A stretch of 64,000 bases of DNA from Flavobacteriales bacterium UBA7612 (GTDB taxonomy: Bacteria > Bacteroidota > Bacteroidia > Flavobacteriales > Weeksellaceae), in NCBI GenBank assembly GCA_002484335.1, contig DLJQ01000025.1, positions 134,355 through 198,354 on the forward strand. Direction: 5' to 3'. Below the pieces are notes generated by a model, which saw nothing but the letters and a program-made list of their open reading frames with translations, ran no database searches and was not told the origin of the DNA. Below, one piece after another: positions 63,569 through 64,000 of the stretch. Every line of letters begins with the position of its first letter. Within the stretch, counting starts at the first letter, position 1. Both the position numbers and the translations under genes were made by a program.

Positions 63569-63886
63569 ATGGCATTAGAAGTAACAGACGCATCATTTGC
63601 ATCAGATATTATAGAGTCAGGAAAGCCAGCAATGGTGGATTTTTGGGCTGTATGGTGTGGTCCTTGTAGAATGGTAGGTCCAGTTGTTGAAGAGCTAGCT
63701 ACCGAATATCAAGGAAAAGCAGTTGTAGGTAAAGTAGATGTAGATACAAACCAAGAAATAGCTGCTAAATATGGGATCCGCAATATCCCTACAATTTTAT
63801 TCTTTAAAGATGGAGAAGTTGTAGATAAAGTTGTTGGAGTTGTACCAAAAGAGCAATTAGTAGAAAAATTAAATGCAATTTTATAA
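63569..63886 (+). CDS. trxA: Thioredoxin
   Basis: A 105-residue cytosolic thioredoxin with the active site VDFWAVWCGPCRMVGPV (CGPC, cysteines near 32 and 35) and the cis-proline at NIPTILFF. No signal peptide. It reduces disulfides in ribonucleotide reductase, methionine sulfoxide reductase and others. It has its own promoter and terminator. Confidence 0.96.
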   Translation: MALEVTDASFASDIIESGKPAMVDFWAVWCGPCRMVGPVVEELATEYQGKAVVGKVDVDTNQEIAAKYGIRNIPTILFFKDGEVVDKVVGVVPKEQLVEKLNAIL

Positions 63887-63912
63887 TTTATTAAATTGCT
63901 GATAATGAAATA

Positions 63913-63950
63913 AAAAAATCTCGTAGAATAAATTTACGAGATTTTTTTTG
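63913..63950 (+). terminator. Intrinsic terminator after trxA
   Basis: AAAAATCTCGTA pairs with TACGAGATTTTT, followed by a T-run. Confidence 0.87.
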
Positions 63951-63981
63951 CAAAAAGTTTAGGAAAGTTCAGAATTCCTCC

Positions 63982-63989
63982 TATATTTG
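63982..63989 (+). promoter_or_regulatory. -7 promoter element TATATTTG reading out of the window
   Basis: TATATTTG followed by CAATCC at the very end of the window looks like the start of another transcription unit beyond the edge. There is no perfect -33 TTG, so it is a suggestion only. Confidence 0.4.
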
Positions 63990-64000
63990 CAATCCGAAAT

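Noticed and set aside
1..64000. CRISPR arrays, tRNA or rRNA genes
   Set aside because: I looked for regularly spaced repeats and for cloverleaf or rRNA signatures on both strands and found none; a covariance search would be needed to exclude a degenerate tRNA.

Overview
The window is strongly AT-rich (about 30 percent GC by eye) and reads as chromosomal DNA of a member of the Bacteroidota, most likely a Flavobacteriia (Flavobacteriaceae or Weeksellaceae type). Pointers are the -7 promoter element TAnnTTTG in front of many genes with almost no Shine-Dalgarno sites, a DNA polymerase III alpha subunit carrying its own N-terminal proofreading exonuclease, DUF4271 next to hemD, a fused DAHP synthase/chorismate mutase, carboxypeptidase-regulatory-domain TonB receptors, and QEGLA-motif proteins. 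No rRNA, tRNA, CRISPR array, transposase or prophage was seen. All calls come from reading the sequence; no database search was run.

Layout. 1-8.5 kb is housekeeping: a 5'-truncated tyrA, DAHP synthase/chorismate mutase, rsgA, a DUF4296 lipoprotein and a polyprenol-type glycosyltransferase, DUF4271-hemD, recJ, rsmI and a secreted thioredoxin. 8.6-11.7 kb is a TonB receptor with a DUF4198-like periplasmic protein (metal or siderophore uptake). 11.8-16.9 kb is an EmrAB-TolC-type efflux operon divergent from an AraC regulator. 17-28 kb holds ychF, a large outer-membrane beta-barrel protein, a DUF2520-HAD-Maf operon, nadD, a DUF2490 protein, an MBL hydrolase, and the pth-rhodanese-DUF3820 operon. 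28.2-31.2 kb is a two-gene unit: a GshB-like ATP-grasp ligase overlapping a fusion of an N-formylglutamate-amidohydrolase-like domain to a DUF1704/QEGLA (MATCAP-like) metallopeptidase domain. 31.6-35.6 kb is an amino-acid permease and a TonB receptor whose leader contains a SAM-I riboswitch. 35.8-45 kb has a JmjC-type cupin protein, a 1.5-kaa secreted protein with a small partner, a formyltransferase/polysaccharide-deacetylase pair, and pabBC. 45-53 kb has a nitroreductase, a lipoprotein esterase, acetyltransferase and DinB proteins, Mrp/NifU Fe-S factors, DUF3108 and a second DUF2490 protein. 51.9-58.6 kb is a complete citrate lyase island: a DASS carboxylate transporter facing citC-citD-citE-citF-citXG. 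59-64 kb holds dnaE and trxA.

The most interesting signals are (i) five dispersed, structured intergenic repeats with a constant asymmetric core, an outer 5-bp stem that co-varies between copies and an inner hairpin that differs in sequence and length in every copy, always placed at gene 3' ends; (ii) a SAM-I riboswitch controlling a TonB receptor, with a strong hairpin between that receptor and the permease; (iii) the ligase/metallopeptidase pair, whose chemistry could add and remove residues on a peptide tail; (iv) the citrate lyase island with a CitX-CitG fusion; and (v) several genes whose start codon lies 4-8 nt from the -7 element, implying leaderless or nearly leaderless mRNAs.
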